Notes: a model not told the origin generated them from the letters alone. 64,000 bases of DNA from CALFML01 sp044222245 (GCA_044222245.1 JBGANQ010000016.1:1-64000), one strand, 5' to 3'. Positions 26,997 through 35,375 are shown, counted from the stretch's first letter. Numbers and translations are program-made.

Positions 26997-27182
26997 TCAG
27001 CTGCCGGCGCAGCCGGTAAACTGCTTGTCGACCGGCTCCCAGGGGGCCGGGGCGGTCGACGGGGTCGGCTCGGGCGTCAGACCGCGGGCCGCTGCCGACG
27101 GGGCATGGTCGTGGCGCGCACAGCCGGCGCAGACCGCCGCCGCGAGCACCAGCGAACCGACGAGCTTGCGCGCGGTGTTCAT
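26997..27182 (-). CDS. small lipoprotein, in frame with the YHS domain
   Basis: This 61-residue lipoprotein has a signal of about 20 residues and a lipobox (AAVCAGC). A Pro/Thr-rich linker follows, and it ends PVDKQFTGCAGS before TGA. The next codons stay in frame with the YHS domain. A perfect hairpin, CGGCCG-GT-CGGCCG, lies at 26969-26982, 14 nt after the TGA, which would suit a bacterial SECIS. The full readthrough product would have 138 residues (a YHS lipoprotein with CAGSU). The alternative is two coupled genes or a nonsense mutation. Confidence 0.6.
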   Translation of the reverse strand: MNTARKLVGSLVLAAAVCAGCARHDHAPSAAARGLTPEPTPSTAPAPWEPVDKQFTGCAGS

Positions 27183-27261
27183 GGGCGTGTGTTTAGCACA
27201 CTCCGGGTCGTCCGCCGCGAGCGCTCGCTTTTCTCGCCCGCGCAGAGCAAACTCTCGGGCC

Positions 27262-28560
27262 ATGGTCGCCGTCGTCCTGCTCGCGCCCACGACCAGCTAC
27301 CGCCAGGCTGACTTTGTCGCTGCCGCCGAGCGGCTGGGCCTGCGGGTCGGCGTCGAGCTGATCCTCGCCACCGATCGCTGCCCGGTGCTGGCCGCCGACT
27401 ATACAGAGGAGGCCACCGGCTCGGTGTGCATCGAGCTGCGCCCGCCCGAGCGCGCGGTCGCCGCCCTGGTCGAGCTGCACAAGCGGCGGCCGTTCGCCGC
27501 CATCGTGCCGGTGGACGACGCGACCACGGTCATCGCGGCGCAGGCGGCGGCGGCGCTCGGGCTTGTGCACAACGAGCTGGCGGCGACCCTGGCGGCGCGC
27601 GACAAGCGCGGCCTGCGCGAGCGGCTGCAGGGCGCCGGGGTGCCGCAGCCGCGCTACCGGGTGCTGCCGCTCGATGCGCCGCCCGCGGTGCTGGTCGCCG
27701 CCGCCGTCGCCGTTGGCTTCCCGTGCGTGCTCAAGCCGGTCATGCTGTCGGCCAGCCAGGGGGTGATCCGCGCCGATGACGAGGCGGCGCTGCTGCAGGC
27801 GCGGGCGCGCATCCGCGCGCTGCTGCGGCGCCCGGCGATCCACGGCAAGCAGGGGGCCGCCGCCGAGGTGCTGCTGTGCGAGTCGTTCGTGCCCGGACCC
27901 GAGGTGGCGGTCGAGGCGATGCTGCGCGACGGCGAGCTCACGGTGCTAGCGCTCTTTGACAAGCCCGATCCGCTCGATGGCCCGTTCTTCGAGGAGACGA
28001 TCTACGTCACGCCCTCGCGCCTGCCGCCGGCGCAGCAGCAGGCGATCGCCCGGACCACCGCGGCGGCGGCGCGGGCGCTCGGCCTGCGTCACGGCCCGCT
28101 GCACGCCGAGCTGCGCCTGAGCCCAGCGCCGGTGGTCATCGAGGTCGCCGCCCGCTCAATCGGCGGCCTGTGCAGTCGCACCTTGCGCTTTGGCACCGGG
28201 CGCTCGCTGGAGGAGCTGATCCTGCTGCACTCCCTGGGCCTGCCGCTCGCCGCCGAGGAGGTCCACCGCGAGCAGGCGGCGGCCGGCGTGATGATGCTGC
28301 CGATCCCGCAGGCGGGCGTGCTGCGCGCGACCCGCGGCCTGCAGCGGGCGCAGGCGGTGCCCGGCATCGTCGAGGTGACCGTCACCGCGCGCCCCGGGGA
28401 GGAGCTCGTGCCGCTGCCCGAGGGCGGGGCCTACCTCGGGTTCCTGTTTGCGCGCGGCGCGACGCCCGCGGCGGTCGAGGCGGCCCTGCGCGCGGCCCAC
28501 CGCGAGCTGGAGTTCGTCATCACCAAGACGCTTCAGACCGCGGACGCGCCTCCGGAGTAA
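27262..28560 (+). CDS. ATP-grasp domain protein
   Basis: This 432-residue cytosolic enzyme has an ATP-grasp fold (about residues 100-310): a pre-ATP-grasp domain with VPVDDATTV, the ATP-binding strand FPCVLKPVMLSASQGV with its Lys, ESFVPGPEVAVEAML, and the metal-binding run HAELRLSP..VIEVAARSIGG. It should ligate a carboxylate to an amine, as in carnosine-synthase or BacD-like enzymes. The C-terminal 120 residues resemble the usual ATP-grasp tail domain. It converges on the radical-SAM selenoprotein gene; the 112 bp between hold a duplicated Sec tail. The ATG at 27262 replaces a longer spurious frame. Confidence 0.85.
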   Translation: MVAVVLLAPTTSYRQADFVAAAERLGLRVGVELILATDRCPVLAADYTEEATGSVCIELRPPERAVAALVELHKRRPFAAIVPVDDATTVIAAQAAAALGLVHNELAATLAARDKRGLRERLQGAGVPQPRYRVLPLDAPPAVLVAAAVAVGFPCVLKPVMLSASQGVIRADDEAALLQARARIRALLRRPAIHGKQGAAAEVLLCESFVPGPEVAVEAMLRDGELTVLALFDKPDPLDGPFFEETIYVTPSRLPPAQQQAIARTTAAAARALGLRHGPLHAELRLSPAPVVIEVAARSIGGLCSRTLRFGTGRSLEELILLHSLGLPLAAEEVHREQAAAGVMMLPIPQAGVLRATRGLQRAQAVPGIVEVTVTARPGEELVPLPEGGAYLGFLFARGATPAAVEAALRAAHRELEFVITKTLQTADAPPE

Positions 28561-28592
28561 GGCGACAGGCCGCGCCGCCAGCGAGGCGCCGC

Positions 28593-28617
28593 GAGCCCAC
28601 TGGCCTTCGGTGGGCTC
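28593..28617. terminator. hairpin between convergent genes
   Basis: GAGCCCAC, a 9-nt loop, then GTGGGCTC form a perfect 8-bp stem in the gap between two convergent genes. No T-run follows, so a terminator role is only suggested. Confidence 0.3.
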
Positions 28618-28668
28618 TGCTCACCAGGCCACGGCTTGGTAAGGCACGGGACGCCGCTTTCGCAGGCG
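28599..28668 (-). repeat. second, decayed copy of the Sec tail
   Basis: It is about 80% identical to 28684-28754, which contains the last codons of the radical-SAM gene, its TGA and the following AEPTEG codons. One base is missing next to the TGA, so the copy is frameshifted and cannot be a working tail. Confidence 0.85.
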
Positions 28669-28672
28669 AGAC

Positions 28673-30127
28673 TTAGAAGGCCAACTGGCCTTCGGTGGGC
28701 TCCGCTCAACAGAACCACGGCTCGGTCAGGCGCGGGACGCCGCTCGCGCGGGCGCGGCTCTGCACGAGGCGCACGGCCTCCGGCGGCGAGCCGGCGCAGC
28801 GGCGCACGAGCGCGAAAAGGGCCGCAAGCAGCTGCAGCGGCGGCTCCTTGGCCGCCACTCCGGCCTCGACGCGCGCGGCGACCTGCAGGTGCAGCTCGTC
28901 CATGCGCGGGTCGGGATGCCGCCACGGGTAGCACAGGCGCGCCTCGTCGAGCGGGCCCAGGTGCGGCAGAAGCTCGGGCACCTGCAGCAGGTGAGAGCCC
29001 GGCGGCACGAGCAGGCGGATGCTGAACTGCACCGGATCGACGTGCTCGCCCAGGTCGTGGCGGGCGACAAACCCGAGCAGCTCCTGGTAGTCGGCAAGCG
29101 TGGTCCAGGGGGTGAAGGCGACCAGCGACGGCCGCATGGCGATTCCGGCCGCCTGCAGGAGCCCCAGCGCCGCCTCGACATCCTCGGGCGTGTGGCCCTT
29201 GTGCAGCAGGGTCAGCACGGTCGGACTCAGCGACTCGACCGCCGAGACCACGAAGCGCACCCCGAGCTGCCCTAGCTCCGGCCACAGCGCCCGCTGGCGC
29301 AGGATGTGCTCGACCTTGCAGGTGACGTCGAAGGTCAGGGCGGGAAACTCGGCGTGCAGGGCGCGCAGGATGGTCAGCGAGTGGCGCGGGCCGTTGAGGA
29401 AGTCGGGATCGCCGAAGGTGATGTGCTCGGCGCCGGCGGCGACCTGCTGGCGGACATCGGCCAGCACCACGTCCTTTGGCACGACGAAGAAGCGGCCGCC
29501 GTAGACCGGCGGGATCGGACAGTGGCGGCACAGGTGCAGGCAGCCGCGGCTCGCCTCGGTGTAGCCGGCCGGGCGCTCGCTGCCGTCGCCGGGGTCAAAG
29601 CGCGCGTAGCGCCCAAGCGGCAGCAGCGTGTCGCGCGCCGGCGGCACGAACGGCAGCCGCGCCAGCACCGGCGTGGCCGGGTGGGCCCGGGTCATGACCC
29701 CGGGGATCGGACCGAGCTCGGCCTTACCGCTGGGGGCGGCGGTCAGGGCGGCGCACAGCGCGACCAGGGCGGACTCGTGCTCGCCGCCGACGATGGCGTC
29801 GGCGCCCTGGTCGAAAAGGTGGCCGGCGTTGAGGGTCGCGTACAGGCCATAAAAGGCGACCAGCGCCTGCGGGTTGATGGCCCGCGCCCGCGCGAGCAAG
29901 CGCAGGCCCAGGCGCAGCGCAGTGTGCATCGGCACCGCAATCAAGATCGCCTGCGCGGCGGCGACGCGCTCGGGGGCGAAGCGCTCGGCGTACAGGTCCA
30001 GCACCTGCGGCGCAAAGCCCGCGGCGCGCAGGAAGCCGAGCGGCGAGGCGAGCTGCAGCGGCTGGTGCCCCAGCTCGTACAGCGACACCAGCAGCACCGC
30101 TCCGGGCTGGCGCAGGGTGCCGGGCAA
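28673..30127 (-). CDS. CUAEP-tail B12-binding radical SAM selenoprotein
   Basis: The protein has 484 residues if the UGA at 28706-28708 is read as selenocysteine (residue 474); normal decoding would stop at 473. Residues 1-130 look like a B12-binding fold (VLLVSLYELGHQPLQLASPLG). A radical SAM domain follows with C196xxxC200xxC203 (RGCLHLCRHC). The C-terminus reads PRLTEPWFC-U-AEPTEGQLAF then TAA at 28673, the tail motif of the CUAEP/CCAEP radical SAM family; that family has Cys at the U position in some members. A hairpin begins 12 nt after the UGA. It starts 9 bp after yggX ends, so it is probably in that operon. The reaction is unknown. Confidence 0.88.
28676..28693 (-). promoter_or_regulatory. 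SECIS-like hairpin of the radical SAM selenoprotein
   Basis: GAAGGCCAGTTGGCCTTC is a perfect stem of 7-8 bp with a GT-containing apical loop, beginning 12 nt downstream of the UGA. Bacterial SECIS elements sit at this distance and present a G-U pair to SelB. It is coding sequence as well. Confidence 0.7.
28684..28754 (-). repeat. original copy of the duplicated Sec tail
   Basis: It covers the final codons of the radical SAM gene, from SGVPRLTEPW through the UGA to AEPTEGQ. The matching decayed copy is at 28599-28668, about 85 bp away in the same orientation. Confidence 0.85.
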
Positions 30128-30136
30128 CCGCGCCGC

Positions 30137-30412
30137 CTACTTCTGCCCCGCCGGCTTGAAGTCGGGCGGCGGCGCCGAGCCCTCGCCGAAGAAGAACTGC
30201 TCGCAGCGGTCGTGCAGCAGGGTAAAGGCCTCGGGCGTGACCAGATCCAGGCGGTACTCGTTGATGATCATCTTGGAGTGCTCCAGCCACATCGACCACG
30301 CCTCGGCGGAGACCTCGTTGTAGATGCGCTCGCCGAGCTCGTCGTCGAAGGGTTGGAAGGTGAGGGCGGGAAGCTCCCGTCCGAGCTTTGCACACAAGAC
30401 CATGCGGGACAT
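30137..30412 (-). CDS. yggX: YggX-type Fe(2+)-trafficking protein
   Basis: This 91-residue protein carries the whole YggX signature: start MSRMVLCAKLGRELP with the conserved Cys, then GERIYNEVSAEAWSMWLEHSKMIINE and a C-terminal Phe/Gly/Pro-rich tail. YggX protects Fe-S clusters from oxidative damage in the cytosol. The gene lies 9 bp upstream of the radical SAM selenoprotein gene, so the two are probably co-transcribed. This suits an enzyme with a fragile 4Fe-4S cluster. Confidence 0.92.
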   Translation of the reverse strand: MSRMVLCAKLGRELPALTFQPFDDELGERIYNEVSAEAWSMWLEHSKMIINEYRLDLVTPEAFTLLHDRCEQFFFGEGSAPPPDFKPAGQK

Positions 30413-30557
30413 CGCTGCTCCGTTATTCCGTTTCGAGGGGCCCTGCAGCGCTCGCCGTGGCGACGGCAGGCCGGGGTGGGGTCAAGCCTAGCTCATCTTG
30501 GCGGCGAAAGAGCACAGATTGGGCATCGGCCTGATATTTGATAAACCAAGACCCCGC

Positions 30558-31736
30558 ATGAGACCACTAAGTCGTCGCAGTTTTTTCCGCACCAGCTCTG
30601 CCTGCGCCGTGCTCGGGGCGACCCTGCCGGCCGGCCCGGCGGCGGCAGCAGCGGCAGCACCGGCCGCGGCGCCCGTCGAGGCCCCGCGCCCGCTCAGCTT
30701 CACCGACGACGGACTGCGCCTGTCCCCCGGCGAATACGCGCGCCTGCTGGTCACCCTCGAGCAGGCCGGCCAGGCCGCGGCCGACATCTACCTGGAGGGC
30801 GGCGCGGTGGCGGCGATGGAGCAGAAGTTCGCCCGCGCGCTCGGCAAGGAGCGGGCGCTGTTTCTGCCGAGCGGCACCCTCGCCAACCACCTGGCGCTGC
30901 GCCACCTCGCCGGCGGCCGGACGCGGGTGATTGTCCCGGCCGAGAGCCACATCTACTGCGACTCGGCCGACTGCGTGCAGGCGCTGTCGCACCTTAACCT
31001 GGTGCCGCTCGGCCCGGGGCGGGCGACCTTCACCGTGCAGGAGGTGCAGGCCGCCTGCGAGCGGGCGACCTCGGGACCGTTTCCGACCCCGATAGGCGCC
31101 CTCAGCATCGAGTGTCCGGTGCGCCGCCGCGACGGCGAAGTCTTCGACTTCGAGGAGCTGCAGCGCATCGCCGCCTACGCCCGCCAGCACGACCTGAAGC
31201 TGCACCTGGACGGGGCGCGGCTGTTCCTGGCTGCTGCCTGGACGGGCATCCCACCGCAGAGCTACGCGGCCCTCTTTGATACCGTTTACATCTCGCTGTA
31301 CAAGTGCTTCAACGCCGGCAGCGGCGCCGTGCTGGCCGGCCCCAAGGAGCACCTGGAGCCGATCAGTCACGACCGCAAGCTGTTTGGCGGCAGCCTGCTG
31401 CACGCCTGGCAGTTCGCCGCGGTCGCCGGCCACTACCTGGACGGCTACTGGGAGCGCTCGCTGCGCGCCGTCGCGGTGGCGCGCGAGCTGTTCGTCCTGC
31501 TCGGCAAGCACCCGCGGCTGCGGCTCGAGTCGATCCCCCACGGCTCGAACATTCACAAGCTGCGGGTGCAAGGCGGCAACCTGGAGGCCTATCAGGCGGC
31601 GCTCAAGGCGCAGGGAGTCCTGCTGCCGCGGCCGAGCCGCGACTTCCCCGGCTTCGAGCTGCGGATAAACGAGTCGCTGTGCACCGAGTCGGCGCCGCGG
31701 CTGGCGCGGCTCTTTACGCAGGCGCTGCCGGCCTGA
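30558..31736 (+). CDS. Tat-exported PLP-dependent beta-eliminating lyase / threonine-aldolase-like
   Basis: This protein has 392 residues. The N-terminus SRRSFFRTS is a twin-arginine signal followed by an Ala-rich core, so the enzyme is probably exported folded. Residues 60-392 are a fold-type I PLP enzyme of the beta-eliminating-lyase family: LPSGTLANHLALRHL, the cofactor-contacting DGARLF, and the Lys in SLYKCFNAGSGAVLAG that should form the aldimine. Close relatives include L-threonine aldolase and tyrosine phenol-lyase. Export of such an enzyme is unusual. The ATG at 30558 precedes the RR motif by 5 codons. The substrate is not evident. Confidence 0.85.
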   Translation: MRPLSRRSFFRTSSACAVLGATLPAGPAAAAAAAPAAAPVEAPRPLSFTDDGLRLSPGEYARLLVTLEQAGQAAADIYLEGGAVAAMEQKFARALGKERALFLPSGTLANHLALRHLAGGRTRVIVPAESHIYCDSADCVQALSHLNLVPLGPGRATFTVQEVQAACERATSGPFPTPIGALSIECPVRRRDGEVFDFEELQRIAAYARQHDLKLHLDGARLFLAAAWTGIPPQSYAALFDTVYISLYKCFNAGSGAVLAGPKEHLEPISHDRKLFGGSLLHAWQFAAVAGHYLDGYWERSLRAVAVARELFVLLGKHPRLRLESIPHGSNIHKLRVQGGNLEAYQAALKAQGVLLPRPSRDFPGFELRINESLCTESAPRLARLFTQALPA

Positions 31737-31776
31737 GGGCGGGGCTGCGGGCGAGCCTGCCGCGGCTCGGCGGGCA

Positions 31777-33474
31777 CTAACCTGCGGGGACCGTACTGGA
31801 CGCGGCCGGCAGCAGCGGGTGGAAGGCGCCGCGCGAGTAGTAGCGCAGCGCGGGGGGCGCCGCCGGCTCGCGCAGGTGGAACACGCAGCGGCCGCGGTCC
31901 GCGGCGGTCAGCTGGGCGGCGAGTCCGCTCGCGGCTGGGGGCGGGGTGATGCTGAAGAAGTAGGCGCGCGGCTCGGCCAGCTGGATCGTCAGCTCGGTGC
32001 TCGGCCGGCTGGGGGGTGAGGGCGCGGTGACGGTCACCGTGACCGCATCTTTGCGGTCGAGCAGGGTGTGCCGGGACAGCACGAGCACCTGGCGCGGGAC
32101 CGGATCAAAAAGGCGCAGCGCCGCTTCCAGGCCGTTGCGGAACACGAACGCGCCGCCGAGGCTGTCGGGCAGGTTGGCGAGCAAAAGGGGCGGCGCGGCC
32201 GGCTCCTTTCGCAGCTGCGCCACCAGCTGCGCCGCCAGCTGGCCCGCCGCCTGCCAGCTGTGGTTTGCATACTCCAGCGCCGCTGCATAAAACCCAAGGA
32301 GCAGCGCGAGCGCCGACCGCTGCGCCCACCGGCCGCGCAGCCAGTAGCGCAGCAGCGCCACCGCCGCGAGCACCGCGAACGCCGAAGGGAAGTACAGGAA
32401 GCGCTCGCCATCGCTGCTCAGCAGCGACACCGTCAGGCTCAGCACCGGCAGCAGCGCAAGATAGAAGGACCCGAGGCAGAAGCCCACGGTGAGCAGCTGC
32501 GGCCGCGACAGCCGACGGCGCGCCGCGCGGCCGACCCACAGGCTCAGCGCTGCTGCACCGGCCGCGCCGGCCATCGCCGGGAGCAGCAGCGCCCACCCCG
32601 GCAGGTGGCTGCGCAGCGCCTGCAAGGCTGCCTGCTGGACGCCGGTGGTGGGCAGGCTGCGCGGGAGCAGCGCCGCGGGCAGCTGCCACCCGAGCGCGCG
32701 CAGCGGAAACAGCACCAGGTTGGCCAGAAGCTGCGGCCCCCCCTGCTTGAGGTGCACGGCCGCTCCGTAGCCTCCGAGCCACTTGCCGAGCACCGCCCGC
32801 CGCACCAGCAGATAGGCGCCGACTGCGCCGACAAAGACCAGGGTCACGCGCCGCCGGCGCCGCGCCGCGCCCGCGGCGGGCCGGGCGAGCAGAACGTCGG
32901 TCAAAAAGACGATCGCGAACACCGGGAGCACCGACTCCTTGGCGCCCAGGCCCGCCAGAAACAGTCCCACCGCCAGCGCCAGCGCGCCGGGGCGCCCGTG
33001 AGAGCGGAACCGCAGGTACAAGTCTAGCGCAGCGAGGCCCAGCAGCGCCGCCAGGACATCGGTGCGCCCCGAGATCCAGGCGACCGGCTCGGAGTGGGAG
33101 GGGAGCAGCAGGAAGAAGATCCCGCCGAGCCGCGCGGTCAGCCGATCCAGGCCGAGCGCCAGGGCGATGCGATAGACCAGGAACGCGCAGCCAGAGTGCG
33201 CCAGCACATTGGTCAGGTGGTAGCCGAGCGGACGGAGTCCCCAGAGGGAGTGGTCCAGATACAAGCTCAGCGAGACGAGCGGCCGGAAGAAGTCGGCGCC
33301 GCGCCACCAGATGCCGAGCGGCCCGCCGCGACGCACCGCGTCCACCAGGATGAAGTCATCCGACAGGAAAAAGGAGCCGAGGATCGGCGCGTACAGCGCG
33401 GTCCCGGCCAGCAGGAACAAAAAGAGGGTCAGCGCCTCAGTGGAGAGCGTGGTTCGGGACGGTGTCACAGCCAT
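31777..33474 (-). CDS. polytopic membrane glycosyltransferase-like protein
   Basis: This is a 565-residue membrane protein with about 10-12 transmembrane helices. The first periplasmic loop has FFLSDDFILVDAVR with acidic residues, then FRPLVSLSLYLDHSLWGLRPLGYHLTNVLAHSG. This is the pattern of GT39/TMTC-like lipid-linked glycosyltransferases, in which the DD pair is catalytic. About 120 C-terminal residues form a soluble periplasmic domain. No glycan partner gene is adjacent. The first helix begins a few residues after the ATG at 33474. Confidence 0.78.
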   Translation of the reverse strand: MAVTPSRTTLSTEALTLFLFLLAGTALYAPILGSFFLSDDFILVDAVRRGGPLGIWWRGADFFRPLVSLSLYLDHSLWGLRPLGYHLTNVLAHSGCAFLVYRIALALGLDRLTARLGGIFFLLLPSHSEPVAWISGRTDVLAALLGLAALDLYLRFRSHGRPGALALAVGLFLAGLGAKESVLPVFAIVFLTDVLLARPAAGAARRRRRVTLVFVGAVGAYLLVRRAVLGKWLGGYGAAVHLKQGGPQLLANLVLFPLRALGWQLPAALLPRSLPTTGVQQAALQALRSHLPGWALLLPAMAGAAGAAALSLWVGRAARRRLSRPQLLTVGFCLGSFYLALLPVLSLTVSLLSSDGERFLYFPSAFAVLAAVALLRYWLRGRWAQRSALALLLGFYAAALEYANHSWQAAGQLAAQLVAQLRKEPAAPPLLLANLPDSLGGAFVFRNGLEAALRLFDPVPRQVLVLSRHTLLDRKDAVTVTVTAPSPPSRPSTELTIQLAEPRAYFFSITPPPAASGLAAQLTAADRGRCVFHLREPAAPPALRYYSRGAFHPLLPAASSTVPAG

Positions 33475-33530
33475 CGCTGCCGACCCTAGCCCAAGGGCGC
33501 GCGCAAAGATACCGCCGCCAGCTTGCCCAG

Positions 33531-33570
33531 AACTGCCAGAAGCTGCCAGAAGCTGCCAGAAACTGCCACG
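33531..33570. repeat. four 10-bp tandem repeats
   Basis: Units of about AGCTGCCAGA repeat four times between the glycosyltransferase gene and the CRP-like gene. Confidence 0.9.
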
Positions 33571-33680
33571 AGCGAATCAACACGCCGGCCGGCGCCCGGC
33601 CAAGTCCTGCATTTTCCAGCACTTGGGCGGGCCCGGATAGATCGGTTGGCGAGGCGAGCGGATCGTGCTTTCATGAGACA

Positions 33681-34211
33681 GTGGGCGACGATCTTCAAGC
33701 GCGCAAGCAGACCCTGTCTCGCACACCATTTTTCGGCGGTCTGGAGGATGCGGCGCTCGCGCGCGTCATCGGCATGCTGGTGCCGCGCAGCCTCGCCCGC
33801 GGTCAGATCGTCTTTCGCGAGGGGGACCTCGGGCGGTCGCTGTACATCATCTCGGCCGGCACCCTGGTCGCCAGCAGCGCCGGCGAGTCGGGCCACAACG
33901 TGCGCCTGCATCGGCTGGGCCCCGGCGATTTTATCGGCGAGATGGCGCTCATCGAGGTGCACCCGCACTCGATGACGGTGACCGCCGAGACGCCGGCGCA
34001 GCTCTTAGAGCTGACCAACAAGGATCTGTACCGGCTCTACATGGAAGACGTGCAGGCGTACGTCATGGTGCTGCAGAACATCGCCCGCGAGCTGTGCCGC
34101 CGCCTGCGCGGCGCCGCCGGCCGGATCGTCGAGATCGCCGATGAGACCGGCGACGAGGTGACGCAGATCCGCTCTGCCACCGCGTTCGCCAAGCTGCTAG
34201 AAGGGGAGTAA
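33681..34211 (+). CDS. cyclic-nucleotide-binding (CRP-like) protein
   Basis: This protein has about 176 residues. A cNMP-binding fold fills it: VPRSLARGQIVFREGDLGRSLYIISAGTL, then RLHRLGPGDFIGEMALIE with the phosphate-binding cassette, followed by two helices (ARELCRRLRGAAGRIVEIADE). No helix-turn-helix domain follows, so it is probably an adaptor rather than a transcription factor. The arginine that normally contacts the cyclic phosphate is replaced by HPHSMTVTAE, so nucleotide binding is uncertain. The start is GTG 33681; upstream in-frame sequence is repetitive. Confidence 0.78.
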   Translation: MGDDLQARKQTLSRTPFFGGLEDAALARVIGMLVPRSLARGQIVFREGDLGRSLYIISAGTLVASSAGESGHNVRLHRLGPGDFIGEMALIEVHPHSMTVTAETPAQLLELTNKDLYRLYMEDVQAYVMVLQNIARELCRRLRGAAGRIVEIADETGDEVTQIRSATAFAKLLEGE

Positions 34212-34220
34212 GCCCCCGCG

Positions 34221-35306
34221 CTAGGGGCGCTCGCCAGCGGCACGCAGCTCGCCGGCGGCACGCAGCTCGCCAGCGGCACGCAGCTCGCCAGCGGCACGCA
34301 GCTCAGCGATCGTGCGGCGGATGCCTTCGTCGATGCTGACCGCCGGCGCATAGCCGAGGTCACGCTGGGCGCGCGCGATCGAGAAGTAGTGGTGGGTACA
34401 CATGTAGCGGATGGCAAAGCGGGTCAGGCCGTTCTCGGGCCCCGCGTCGCGGCCGAGCAGCGCCCCGACTCCCTCGGCGAGCGCGGCGCCGGCGTAGGCG
34501 AGCCGATAGGGAATGCGTCCGCGCGTGGGCGGCTGGCCGAGGGCGCGGAGCACGCGGTCGATGAAATCCCAGAAGGCGATGGGCTCGCCATTGGTGATAA
34601 ACCACGCCCGGCCGCCGAGCGACGCCTCGGCCTGCAGCCGGCGGTCGGCGAGCACCAGGGCGTCGATGAGGTTGTCGATATAGGTAAAGTCGGAAAGCTT
34701 GTCGTCACGCCCCACGCCCAGGCGCAGCCCGCCGGCGCGGGCGCGGCGCAGGATCGCCGGCAGGAACCGGCCGTCCCGGGGGCCGAACACCACGTGCGGG
34801 CGGACGGCGCAGGTGCGCATCCCGCCGGGCCGGTTGGCCGCAAGGACGTCCCGCTCCGCCGCGATCTTGCTGTCGGCGTACGGCGCCTGCGAGCTCGTCG
34901 CGTAGGGCAGCGACTCGTCGCCGTTTTCGATATCGGCGCCCTGATAGACCACGCTCGCCGAGCTGACGTAGACAAAGCGCTGCACAGAGGCCGCCGCCGC
35001 CGCCGCGAGCAGCTTCTGCGTGCCCCCGTGATTGACTGCCCACACCGCGGCGGCGCCGCTGCGGCGGGTCTGGACCATTGAGGCGACGTGGAAGATCACT
35101 GTCGCCCCGGCGACCAGGCGGTCGCAGGCGGCGCGGTCAGTCACATCGCAGCTGACCGGGCGCGCCCCGGTGAGCTCGGGCTCGCGCAGGTCGGACGCGA
35201 CGACGCGGGCGCCAGCGGCGACGAGCCGCTCGACAAGGTGACGACCGACGAAGCCGGCAGCACCGGTGACGATCGCGGTGGGCGGTTGCGAAGTCATGCT
35301 CGCCAT
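34221..35306 (-). CDS. NAD-dependent epimerase/3-beta-HSD family protein
   Basis: This is a 361-residue extended SDR. It shows GAAGFVG near residue 15, a catalytic YADSK motif and WAVNHGGTQKLL. Its order resembles the NSDHL/sterol-4-carboxylate 3-dehydrogenase group. The last 25 residues are a repeated GELRAA hexapeptide encoded by 18-bp tandem units; they are unlikely to be part of the fold. It is divergent from a sterol-desaturase-family gene, with 69 bp between starts. Together they resemble the oxidase plus dehydrogenase of sterol C-4 demethylation; that role is inferred. The start could be ATG 35306 or 35297. Confidence 0.8.
   Translation of the reverse strand: MASMTSQPPTAIVTGAAGFVGRHLVERLVAAGARVVASDLREPELTGARPVSCDVTDRAACDRLVAGATVIFHVASMVQTRRSGAAAVWAVNHGGTQKLLAAAAAASVQRFVYVSSASVVYQGADIENGDESLPYATSSQAPYADSKIAAERDVLAANRPGGMRTCAVRPHVVFGPRDGRFLPAILRRARAGGLRLGVGRDDKLSDFTYIDNLIDALVLADRRLQAEASLGGRAWFITNGEPIAFWDFIDRVLRALGQPPTRGRIPYRLAYAGAALAEGVGALLGRDAGPENGLTRFAIRYMCTHHYFSIARAQRDLGYAPAVSIDEGIRRTIAELRAAGELRAAGELRAAGELRAAGERP
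34229..34300. repeat. four 18-bp tandem repeats in a coding end
   Basis: GCTCGCCAGCGGCACGCA repeats four times (one unit has a G change) and encodes the GELRAA tail of the epimerase. Confidence 0.92.
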
Positions 35307-35375
35307 CTCGACCCGTGATATAGAACAAGCGGAACCAGACGCCGCATCTATTTTCTCCGGCTCTCAAGGTAGATC

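Noticed and set aside
28533..29531. Minus-strand frame of 332 codons overlapping the radical SAM gene
   Set aside because: It is in a second frame over the radical SAM gene and is a shadow, although its end happens to run through the decayed Sec tail copy.
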